From: Desulfobacteraceae bacterium
GTDB lineage: Bacteria; Desulfobacterota; Desulfobacteria; Desulfobacterales; ETH-SRB1
Reading direction: 5' to 3'
Length of the DNA: 9,842 nucleotides
Assembly: GCA_030638305.1 (NCBI GenBank)
Contig: DAOWEW010000204.1
Span: 1-9,842 of the forward strand
Made by a program: the position numbers and the translations under genes. The notes below the pieces were generated by a model. The model did no database searches, was not told where the DNA came from, and was given only the letters and a program-made list of their open reading frames with translations. How positions within the stretch are numbered: the stretch's first letter is position 1; every line of letters starts with the position of its first letter. Positions 1 to 9,703 of this stretch are shown here, one piece after another.

Positions 1-84
1 AGCCAAGTGTTTTGCACATGCCTCTTCTGTATTGAAGCTTTTTTGAAAGTCCAGCAGACTTCGTTTTTTGTACCGTCCTGACAT
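1..84 (-). CDS. IS1595-type transposase, N-terminal fragment (runs off the left edge)
   Basis: On the minus strand an ATG at 82-84 opens a frame of 28 codons that stays open to the window edge. It reads MSGRYKKRSLLDFQKSF followed by NTEEACAKHLA. The pattern S-L-L-D-F-Q-x-x-F-x-T-E-E-A-C is the usual start of IS1595-family (ISXO2-like DDE) transposases, where it precedes a zinc ribbon. A Shine-Dalgarno-like AAAGGGA lies about 5 nt upstream. These enzymes cut and paste their own IS element. The start codon is only 75 bp past the cas7 stop, so one end of the IS must lie in 85-159. I could not identify its terminal inverted repeat or target duplication there. Whether the gene is intact cannot be seen from this window. 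Confidence 0.75.
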   Translation of the reverse strand, partial: MSGRYKKRSLLDFQKSFNTEEACAKHLA

Positions 85-159
85 AATGATCCCTTTAGTC
101 AGGTTCTTACAGGAAATTAGGAGCTAAGTAAATAAGCATTTGTTCTATTTTGGTTACAC

Positions 160-1016
160 TCATATCATTTCTATCAATGTCACTCCGGCAGGAGCATCGC
201 CAACAGTTACATTATAATCAGCGAATGACCGCGGCGGTGCATCCCCACAGTTTTTGCCTACTTTAACCAGATCAAAAAGTTTATGGGCCTGAGCGTTGCC
301 CAACTCAGAATCATGCTTAAAAACAATCAACTTTTGGGTTGCCATTTCACCTCTTGCAGCACTACGATCATGGTCAAACATGTTCTGCAATGAATTCCAG
401 AATAATTCCAGATCCTCTTCGGAAAATCCGGTTTGTTTCGCCAAAGGAGCGGAAATGAAGCCGTGCATACGATAAAGGCCGTAAGGTACATAGGTTTTTC
501 GTCCCATAGTTCGATTATCACCATCCTGTGCGTTCGCTTCTTTCCTGGTTTCCACTGCCATACGCGTAATAGTGGCTTCCAACGGAACAATGGGATCAAT
601 ACTTTGAGCAAAAGCCAACTGAACCGGTCCGCGAACCTGACCACAATTATTTTCTTTTACAGACATGACCGCACCAAATGTCCGAACATCAAAAAAGTTC
701 TTACACATCCAGTTCCGTGCTTTACTGATCTTCGTTGATTTATCTGTTTCATCTGCCACTGCTTCATAAGCAGGTTGTCTACGTTCAGTTAAAATCGCTT
801 TTTCCTTCACATAAATATTGTATGGTGTTTGGTTATTCTTAACCAAATCAACATAGTTCCGAACCTTGCGTTTCAAGCAGACATCAGTTGTAATTCCGTG
901 TCCAGTCTCTGGATCAATGCGAGGCAGATTGCCACCATCCGGGTCCCCATTTGGATTTCCGTTTTTTACATCAAATAACAACACGAATTCATAGCGGTTT
1001 TTGATTGGATCATTCA

Positions 1017-1017
<1 letters not shown>
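160..1017 (-). CDS. cas7: Type I-C Cascade backbone protein Cas7c (Csd2)
   Basis: 285 aa, the normal length for Cas7/Csd2 of type I-C. Several copies form the helical backbone that holds the crRNA spacer. Visible family features are the N-terminal [17 protein letters not shown] block (residues 19-35), [15 protein letters not shown] (41-55), [10 protein letters not shown] (108-117), R-G-P-V-Q (129-133) and a Y-V-P-Y-G-L-Y segment near 176-182. The ATG at 1015-1017 shares one base with the cas8c stop (TAATG) and has GGAG about 8 nt upstream, so translation is probably coupled. It is the last cas gene in the window. cas4-cas1-cas2 usually follow in I-C loci, but here a transposase frame begins 75 bp downstream. 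No terminator is evident after the TGA. No frameshift or missing block was seen. Confidence 0.96.
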
Positions 1018-5553
<4,536 letters not shown>

Positions 5554-5591
5554 ACCCCTCCATTTTTCCGTTTTTCCTCATTTCAAGCCAT

Positions 5592-5620
5592 ATCATAAAA
5601 TCATTAAGTAGCCCTGACAA
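5592..5620 (-). promoter_or_regulatory. Sigma-70-type promoter of the cas operon
   Basis: The minus strand carries TTGTCA (5620-5615), exactly 17 bp, then TATGAT (5597-5592). Each hexamer is one base from consensus and the spacing is ideal. Transcription would start near 5585, about 30 nt before the cas3 ATG. No other promoter of similar quality was seen between the Abi_2 remnant and cas3, so the operon appears to be transcribed independently of that remnant. Confidence 0.65.
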
Positions 5621-5640
5621 CTCACCGATCAGATCTAATC

Positions 5641-6446
5641 CTATTTTGCCCGCAAATTTTTTCGCAAACTGAGAAGTTTCAACTGAATGCGTTTTAACGC
5701 TATGATTGGCACAATCGACTTTGCGGTAATGCGCCAAAAAGGATCCTTATGCCAATTCTTGAAAAAACCCATTTTTTCAATCTGTATATTGGAATTATTG
5801 TCAATAATATCTAACAAACGGTATTGCCAGCGCGATCCATCTGCTATGACAAACAAAAATACATTCAAAACAGCGGCTTGAGCATAAAAACTGGTATTAT
5901 TTTGAAAATATTTGACCATGCCCCTATAGAAAGCGCTTCTGCCACTATCCAAACAGGCGGCAGATATGGTTTGTTATAATTTTTAAAATAGTTACTGCAG
6001 GATTTATTTTGCTTTTTTCTGTTATTAAAGCCAGTTTCGCGTTCTATTGTTTTTATTAAGTCTTTATGATTAAAGCTGGATTTAAACAGAATAGGTTTGA
6101 GATACCAATGGGGACCATGTTTTTCACACATTGTGGAGGAAATCGTTGTCCTTACAGCAACTTCGATTCTTTCTACAGCATCCATAACCAATAATCTGAG
6201 CTTCCTATCAAAAACATAGAGCGATATTATAGAATCAAATGTAGTGCCCTCTTTAAAAATGTGCTCAGAAGTGTTTTGAAGCTGGAAAGTTCGAAAATAA
6301 CCGGAAAGGCGGTGGTAGCCTATAAAACGAAGATAATGGAGAACTCGTTTGTGGTTTTTAACAATCAGCCCTTGCTTAATAAGAAGCTCAAGCTGCTGGT
6401 CAATATTTAAAACTAATTTTTTGTAAGGCTGATAGATTTCAGGCAT
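5641..6446 (-). pseudogene. Abi_2 family (AbiD/AbiF-like HEPN) abortive-infection gene, internally deleted and frameshifted
   Basis: The N-terminal part (ATG at 6444-6446) reads MPEIYQPYKKLVLNIDQQL and has the Abi_2 blocks Y-L-R-F-I-G-Y-H-R-L-S-G-Y, G-T-T-F-D-S-I-I-S-L-Y-V-F-D-R-K-L-R and V-E-R-I-E-V-A-V-R-T. It runs to W-I-V-A-E-A-L-S-I-G-A-W-S-N-I-F-K, then leaves frame and stops at 5865. The family C-terminus resumes in another frame from about 5900: N-N-T-S-F-Y-A-Q, then M-G-F-F-K-N-W-H-K-D-P-F-W, with a TAG at 5641-5643. Full-length relatives have roughly 70-90 more residues at the junction, including the L-R-N-x-C-A-H-H stretch that supplies the HEPN RxxxxH RNase motif. All of that is missing, so the gene should be non-functional. 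It may once have given phage defence beside the CRISPR locus. The in-frame TTG at 6473 is an unlikely start. Confidence 0.85.
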
Positions 6447-6452
6447 AGAAAA

Positions 6453-6490
6453 CCCGCCGAGGTGCGCATCCAATGGAGAGGCGTGGCGGG
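6453..6490 (-). ncRNA. GC-rich hairpin with U-run directly before the Abi_2 start (candidate antitoxin-type or attenuator RNA)
   Basis: On the minus strand CCCGCC (6490-6485) can pair with GGCGGG (6458-6453), followed at once by TTTT and then the Abi_2 ATG six bases later. Inside, CGC/GCG and CC/GG can add an inner stem around an ATT loop. A promoter candidate lies just upstream, so a transcript of roughly 45-50 nt ending at the T-run is possible. AbiF-type Abi_2 proteins are reported to pair with a short upstream structured RNA (Rfam RAGATH-18, from memory). I cannot test whether this is a member. It could instead be only an attenuator, since the GGCGGG arm overlaps where a ribosome site would be. 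Confidence 0.45.
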
Positions 6491-6503
6491 TGTTGTTGTA
6501 GAC

Positions 6504-6534
6504 ACAATAGCATCTACCCCGCCTAATTTGTCAA
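6504..6534 (-). promoter_or_regulatory. Promoter candidate for the Abi_2 leader
   Basis: The minus strand has a perfect TTGACA (6534-6529) and an extended -10 TGCTATTGT, whose hexamer TATTGT is at 6509-6504. The 19-bp spacer is long but tolerable with an extended -10. The 5-bp inverted repeat GTAGA/TCTAC overlaps the -10 and could be an operator. Confidence 0.45.
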
Positions 6535-6566
6535 GAATAATTTAACTAAATTTTATTGGATGATCT

Positions 6567-6643
6567 AATTTAATCCACGCCCTCATAAAAGAGGGCGACA
6601 TTTCCTTTTAATACATCATTTTTATTGTTTCAATCCACACCCT
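6567..6643 (-). CRISPR. Remnant of a type I-C CRISPR array: one repeat, one 27-nt spacer, half a repeat
   Basis: Positions 6567-6599 match the I-C repeat pattern, read on the plus strand as ...AATCCACGCCCTC, ATAAAA, GAGGGCGAC, with the perfect stem CGCCCTC/GAGGGCG. Its outer five bases (AATTT, where GTTTC is expected) are degenerate. After 27 nt (6600-6626) comes GTTTCAATCCACACCCT (6627-6643), an excellent first half of the same repeat, after which the match stops. I-C crRNA repeats normally end in GGATTGAAAC, so the array would be read on the minus strand. A degenerate 3' end marks 6567-6599 as the leader-distal terminal repeat, and everything upstream of the half repeat is lost. The 27-nt spacer is shorter than the usual 33-36. 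The array is on the opposite side of the operon from where a main I-C array is expected. Confidence 0.7.
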
Positions 6644-6776
6644 TCACTTACAATAGTTTTTTTTGCGAACACCCCTAAGAAACGCCCGAAAATCGAATAT
6701 GCCGCTATGTTCCTTAACCCGACTTTCGCGCTTTTCTCAAGCCAAATTTTTTCTTAAAATTGTAATTTGCAACAAT

Positions 6777-6829
6777 ATCAATTAGTTATGAAATTTCGGT
6801 AGTTTTGCTGAAAAACATAACTCGTTGAT
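6777..6829. repeat. Imperfect 14-bp inverted repeat forming a 53-bp foldback
   Basis: ATCAATTAGTTATG (6777-6790) is complementary to CATAACTCGTTGAT (6816-6829) at 12 of 14 positions. The intervening 25 bp also has partial TTTC/GAAA complementarity. It lies inside the 531-bp unit and is AT-rich. Function unknown. Confidence 0.5.
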
Positions 6830-6929
6830 AATAAAGGGAATAAAATTTTGGGATCGAATGTAGTGCCTGTGTAAAGAGCTGCAAGATAAAAATATATCTT
6901 GACATGATCTATCTTCTATGTTTAGCTTA

Positions 6930-6963
6930 TCCTGATAAAATCAGGAGGTATAGAGCGATGTAG
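6930..6963 (+). other. Hairpin, Shine-Dalgarno and start-stop (ATG TAG) relic
   Basis: TCCTGAT (6930-6936) and ATCAGGA (6940-6946) form a 7-bp stem with an AAA loop. Its 3' arm runs into AGGAGG (6943-6948). Nine bases later is ATG (6958-6960), immediately followed by TAG. With the TTGACA at 6899-6904 this resembles the 5' leader of a gene whose body is gone. The hairpin would partly hide the ribosome site, a feature seen in transposase leaders. Confidence 0.35.
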
Positions 6964-6980
6964 AAATTGATTATAAAAAC

Positions 6981-7119
6981 CTAAATTCGTGGCATGGTTT
7001 TTGCTGTAGCCTGAGATTGCACGAAATATTCAAAAATGGCCTTCACCTGTTAGGTGAAGGCCAAAATCGATTATTTCCTATAATTTCAAACGGTTCCAAA
7101 AATCGTGCCACGAATTTAG
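6981..7119. repeat. 139-bp nested inverted-repeat unit (MITE-like) inside the 531-bp unit
   Basis: The left end CTAAATTCGTGGCA plus TGGTTTTTG (6981-7003) matches the reverse complement of 7097-7119 at 21 of 23 positions, with the outer 14 perfect. The centre carries a perfect 11-bp hairpin (7038-7062). There is no coding potential. A-rich sequence on both sides prevents a firm target-duplication call. Confidence 0.6.
7032..7062 (-). terminator. Strong hairpin with T-run (intrinsic terminator on the minus strand)
   Basis: GGCCTTCACCT (7038-7048), loop GTT, AGGTGAAGGCC (7052-7062) is a perfect 11-bp stem. On the minus strand it is followed by A and then TTTTT (7036-7032), the layout of a Rho-independent terminator. 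It is centred in the 139-bp repeat, so it may serve the element rather than a host gene. Confidence 0.6.
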
Positions 7120-7240
7120 AAAAAATTTACCAATAAAGAAAAATTTAGCCTGAACAAAACTTGAAGGATGTCTGTAGTGCCTGTAGCCATAACCCCTTGA
7201 ATATAGGCATGTTTTTTTCAATGCGCGAAAGTCGGGTTAA

Positions 7241-7366
7241 GGCTACCAGCGTAAAGCGCGGGACAGTCCGCAAATTCAATCAGTTATCAACTCTTTGATT
7301 TTGCTTGATTGTAGAATTGCCATAGAGTCAAAACGGCAAAAAATGTTCGGCTTTAAGTTGGTAGCC
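7241..7366. repeat. 126-bp foldback unit abutting the 531-bp unit
   Basis: GGCTACCAGCGTAAAGC (7241-7257) and the reverse complement of 7350-7366 agree at 15 of 17 positions. Inside is a bulged GCGGGAC/GTCCGC hairpin and a looser CAATCA/TGATTG pairing. No gene is present. Its left end shares two bases with the inverted repeat of the neighbouring unit. Confidence 0.45.
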
Positions 7367-7379
7367 CATTCGAACAACT

Positions 7380-7400
7380 GACAGAATGGAAGTTTCTGTC
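7380..7400. repeat. Short hairpin GACAGAA/TTCTGTC
   Basis: A perfect 7-bp stem with a 7-nt loop (TGGAAGT) in the non-coding stretch between two foldback units. It has no T-run and an unknown role. Confidence 0.4.
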
Positions 7401-7432
7401 GAGGCACTTGTGTGACGAGACGCAAGGAAAGC

Positions 7433-7618
7433 TAAGGAACGTGGACGAATTAACTTCCGCAAGTAGGCGCACAGATTTAGGTCAGGTTTGTTCGATCTAC
7501 AATCACAAAAGTCGAAGGAATAGCGAGCTATTTCAAGATGTTTGTGATTGTAGATCGGGCAAAGATGGCCTGATGCTGTGATGCATAGTTGCGGAAGTTA
7601 TTTCGTCCACGTTCCTAA
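7433..7618. mobile_element. 186-bp foldback element with 30-bp ends (MITE-like)
   Basis: The 30-bp ends 7433-7462 and 7589-7618 are inverted copies matching at 28 of 30 positions. The core is AGGAACGTGGACGAA, followed by TAACTTCCGCAA. A second perfect 16-bp inverted pair is nested inside: GATCTACAATCACAAA (7494-7509) with 7541-7556. A third sits at the centre: AATAGC (7519-7524), GA, GCTATT (7527-7532). The regions between are loosely complementary as well, so nearly the whole unit can fold back. No open frame is present. Its right end is 27 bp from the rdgB stop codon. Confidence 0.65.
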
Positions 7619-7644
7619 TGTTTATACGGTATTGGATTGGCGTA

Positions 7645-8316
7645 TCAAAATGCGCAGTTATTTTTGAGCGAGTTCTTATGGTCAAAGCTCTCATAAACAG
7701 GCATATGCTGTTTGATCCAAAGCATAACTTTGTCAAACTCACCTCTGAATTCTCTGAAAGCCTTTCCTCTGTGGCTGACATGGCTTTTTTCTTCCATGGT
7801 TAATACGCCGAAAGTTTTGTTCAATGGCGGATAATAGAAGACCGGGTCATATCCGAATCCACCTGACCCGGATGGCTGTTCGGCAATCAATCCTTCGCAG
7901 CGAGCTTCATATGTCAGAGCGGGTCCTGTTGGAACTGCAATGGAAATTACGCATTCAAATGCTGCTTTGCGATTAGTCTTTCCTTCCATTTCCTGCAAAA
8001 GCTTTTGGTATTTCTGTTCATCTGTTGCATCTTCGCCTGCATAGCGAGCAGAATAAACTCCCGGTGCACCTCCAAGGGCTTCTACGAGAAGCCCTGAATC
8101 ATCTGCTATGGCCGGCACTCCAAGAACTCTTGCTGTAAAACTGGCTTTTTTATATGCATTTTCATCAAAAGTATCTCCATCCTCTTCAACATCCGGTATA
8201 GGACCAAAATCATCCAGGCCTTTGATATCAACAGGAAAGTCTTTTAAAAGATCACTGATTTCAGATTTCTTGCCTTTGTTTCGTGTAGCAATAACGATTG
8301 TAATTTTATCTTGCAT
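7645..8316 (-). CDS. rdgB: XTP/dITP (non-canonical purine NTP) pyrophosphatase, RdgB/HAM1 family
   Basis: 223 aa. Hydrolyses ITP, dITP and XTP to the monophosphate and PPi, removing deaminated purines from the cytosolic nucleotide pool. Motifs in order are A-T-R-N-K-G-K (10-16, triphosphate binding), A-D-D-S-G-L (71-76, catalytic/metal Asp), L-G-G-A-P-G-V-Y-S-A-R-Y-A-G (81-94), G-G-F-G-Y-D-P-V-F (152-160, base recognition), E-E-K (175-177) and S-H-R-G-K-A (181-186). The ATG at 8314-8316 follows AAGGAG with a 5-nt spacer. The protein is about 20 residues longer than typical relatives. The extra tail (after M-P-V-Y-E-S-F) looks unstructured and ends 27 bp from a foldback element, so the original stop may have been altered by that insertion. 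It is transcribed away from the rfb genes. Confidence 0.96.
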   Translation of the reverse strand: MQDKITIVIATRNKGKKSEISDLLKDFPVDIKGLDDFGPIPDVEEDGDTFDENAYKKASFTARVLGVPAIADDSGLLVEALGGAPGVYSARYAGEDATDEQKYQKLLQEMEGKTNRKAAFECVISIAVPTGPALTYEARCEGLIAEQPSGSGGFGYDPVFYYPPLNKTFGVLTMEEKSHVSHRGKAFREFRGEFDKVMLWIKQHMPVYESFDHKNSLKNNCAF

Positions 8317-8404
8317 GTCAACTCCTTAAGCAAATTAATAAAACCGGATTATGGCTTGTTTTTATAACAGATTAAATCATGATCGTATTTTTGTAAAGAT
8401 TTTT

Positions 8405-8459
8405 AATCCGCAGATTACGCAGATTTTTCTGCCTGTGCGTGTTTACACGCAGATCTGCC
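8405..8459. repeat. CGCAGAT-rich palindromic intergenic repeat
   Basis: CGCAGAT occurs at 8409-8415, 8418-8424 and 8448-8454. The first two are nine bases apart, and the inverse motif ATCTGC overlaps the third. A TGCGTGT/ACACGCA hairpin (8436-8451, loop TT) lies between. The rest of 8317-8605 is AT-rich. It contains a TTGACA at 8501-8506 with only poor -10 candidates, and no other feature I can support. Confidence 0.4.
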
Positions 8460-8605
8460 GCGCCAGGAGCGGACGCTGGAAACGATTGAAAACAAAAATT
8501 TTGACACCCAAATTTAAGTCTTGATTTATATGGTAATAAAAGTGAAAATATAAGAAATTTTTTCAAAAATTTCAATGAAGCAATGAAGAATAACGGTTTT
8601 ATCAA

Positions 8606-8761
8606 ATGCTCAAACTCGTATGCATATTCTGCGGCAGACATGCTGAAATCTTCGGCCGCTGATGCGATGCCAAAGTAGTTTGCAAGTCTTGCAAAATGGA
8701 AACCGAAATCAATGAGTATCGTGACCAAATTGACCACTGGATGGATAAGATGTGTGAGTAG
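8606..8761 (+). CDS. Small four-cysteine (zinc-ribbon-like) protein with an in-frame TGA; possible selenoprotein or pseudogene
   Basis: From the ATG at 8606-8608 the frame reads MLKLVCIFCGRHAEIFGR, then TGA (8660-8662), then CDAKVVCKSCKMETEINE and on to a TAG at 8759-8761: 51 codons plus stop. C-x2-C pairs at residues 6/9 and 26/29 look like a zinc ribbon split by the TGA at codon 19, which is next to Cys20. The amphipathic tail (Y-R-D-Q-I-D-H-W-M-D-K-M) looks like real protein. A hairpin at a SECIS-like distance follows the TGA, suggesting selenocysteine. Against this, there is no good Shine-Dalgarno (only GAAG about 15 nt upstream) and I do not recognise the family. A nonsense-mutated relic is the main alternative. 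It ends two bases before a tandem repeat in front of rfbA. Confidence 0.4.
8679..8695 (+). promoter_or_regulatory. SECIS-like hairpin downstream of the in-frame TGA
   Basis: TTTGCAA (8679-8685), loop GTC, TTGCAAA (8689-8695). The loop begins 23 nt after the TGA, within the 16-37 nt window known for bacterial SECIS elements, and has G as its first loop base. The apical part TTGCAAGTCTTGCAA resembles the E. coli fdhF element (TTGCAGGTCTGCA). A short palindrome could also occur by chance. Confidence 0.4.
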
Positions 8762-8763
8762 CC

Positions 8764-8804
8764 GTTCACGGTTTACGGTTCACAGTTCACAGTTCACGGT
8801 TACA
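8764..8804 (+). repeat. Heptamer tandem repeat (GTTCACR)
   Basis: Units of seven bases follow without gaps: GTTCACG, GTTTACG, GTTCACA, GTTCACA, GTTCACG, and a truncated GTTACA. It lies between the small cysteine-rich frame and rfbA, ending about 17 bp before the rfbA ATG. Such arrays can vary in copy number by slippage. Confidence 0.85.
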
Positions 8805-8821
8805 AAAAAGGATACATCTCA

Positions 8822-9703
8822 ATGAAAGGAATAATACTTGCCGGAGGTTCAGGCACGAGGCTTTATCCGATTACCAGGGTTGTAAGCAAACAGCTTCTGC
8901 CTCTTTATGACAAACCCATGATCTACTATCCTCTATCTGTCCTCATGCTTGCTGAAATAAGGGATATACTGATCATATCAACTCCACAGGATCTTCCTTT
9001 TTTCAAAAAGCTTCTCGGTGACGGCTCTCTTTGGGGTTTATCTTTTTCCTATGTTGAACAACCACGGCCTGAAGGACTTGCACAGGCATTTATCCTCGGC
9101 CGCAAATTTATAGGGAACAACAATATATGCATGGTACTTGGCGACAATGTGTTTTACGGCCATGGTCTTTCCGGACAGCTAACAAAGACTGAAAACAGGA
9201 ATAACGGCGCAACCGTCTTTGGATACTGGGTAAAAGATCCGCAAAGGTACGGCGTAGTAGAGTTTGACAGTTCCGGCAATGCTATCAACATAGAAGAAAA
9301 ACCTGATAAGCCCAAATCAAACTATGCAGTCACCGGGCTTTATTTTTATGATAACCAGGTCATTGATATTGCTGCCGGTCTTAAGCCTTCAGCAAGGGGC
9401 GAACTGGAAATTACGGACGTAAACAAGGCTTATCTTAAAATGGGGAAGCTTCGCGTTGAAAGGCTTGGAAGGGGAATAGCATGGCTTGACACCGGAACTC
9501 ATAAAACGCTTATGCAGGCTTCCAACTTTATTGAAGCAATTGAAAACCGGCAGGGACTAAAAGTGGCATGCGTTGAAGAAATAGCTTACAGAAAGGGCTA
9601 TATAAATGTAGGCCAGGTGGAAAAACTTGCTCAGCCTTTGCTGAAAAATAATTACGGTAAATATTTGATAGAGATGCTTCAATACGATACAAAAACGCTA
9701 TGA
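8822..9703 (+). CDS. rfbA: Glucose-1-phosphate thymidylyltransferase (RmlA/RfbA)
   Basis: 293 aa, normal for the family. Joins dTTP and glucose-1-phosphate to dTDP-glucose plus PPi, the first and feedback-controlled step of dTDP-L-rhamnose synthesis for O-antigen or other surface glycans. Motifs are the nucleotide loop L-A-G-G-S-G-T-R (6-13), K-Q-L-L-P (23-27), V-L-G-D-N (105-109, metal-binding Asp108), E-E-K-P (158-161), G-E-L-E-I-T-D-V-N (193-201) and W-L-D-T-G-T (221-226, second metal Asp223). The ATG follows AAAAAAGGA with a spacer of about 9 nt. The TGA overlaps the rfbC start as ATGA, so the two are translationally coupled in one operon. Any promoter must lie in or before the heptamer repeat. 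None is obvious. Confidence 0.97.
   Translation: MKGIILAGGSGTRLYPITRVVSKQLLPLYDKPMIYYPLSVLMLAEIRDILIISTPQDLPFFKKLLGDGSLWGLSFSYVEQPRPEGLAQAFILGRKFIGNNNICMVLGDNVFYGHGLSGQLTKTENRNNGATVFGYWVKDPQRYGVVEFDSSGNAINIEEKPDKPKSNYAVTGLYFYDNQVIDIAAGLKPSARGELEITDVNKAYLKMGKLRVERLGRGIAWLDTGTHKTLMQASNFIEAIENRQGLKVACVEEIAYRKGYINVGQVEKLAQPLLKNNYGKYLIEMLQYDTKTL

Larger units (their letters stand above)
6712..7242. mobile_element. 531-bp non-coding unit with 20-bp perfect terminal inverted repeats (deleted IS or MITE)
   Basis: CCTTAACCCGACTTTCGCGC (6712-6731) is repeated exactly in inverse orientation at 7223-7242. No open frame of note lies between. A 12-bp direct repeat TGTAGTGCCTGT occurs at 6859-6870 and 7173-7184. 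Inside are a TTGACA (6899-6904), a hairpin, an AGGAGG and an ATG followed directly by TAG. This looks like an expression signal whose gene has been removed. No target duplication was visible (TGTT on the left, CTAC on the right). The IS family could not be assigned with confidence. Confidence 0.65.

Noticed and set aside
327..644. Long frames inside cas7, cas8c and cas3 on both strands (for example 327-644, 1949-2287, 3529-4056, 4926-5306)
   Set aside because: Shadows of well-supported cas genes, without family motifs or ribosome sites. Only the in-frame Cas11c start has independent support.
6567..6606. The hairpin CGCCCTC/GAGGGCG as an ordinary intrinsic terminator
   Set aside because: No proper T-run follows on either strand, and both this copy and the half copy at 6627 match the I-C repeat (AATCCACxCCC), so a CRISPR repeat explains it better.
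6855..6880. Minus-strand codons G-T-T-F-D at about 6855-6870, similar to the G-T-T-F-D of Abi_2, suggesting a second Abi_2 fragment
   Set aside because: The similarity is only five residues, no neighbouring Abi_2 block is present, and the core sequence recurs at 7173-7184 as part of a short direct repeat.
6704..7246. Target-site duplication for the 531-bp unit
   Set aside because: The bases flanking the two ends (TGTT and CTAC) do not match. A GCTA on each side is not adjacent to the ends.
8372..8737. 121-codon minus-strand frame between rdgB and rfbA
   Set aside because: Rich in Leu/Phe/Lys from AT-rich DNA, with no ribosome site. It covers the intergenic repeats and lies antisense to the more protein-like cysteine frame at 8606-8761.
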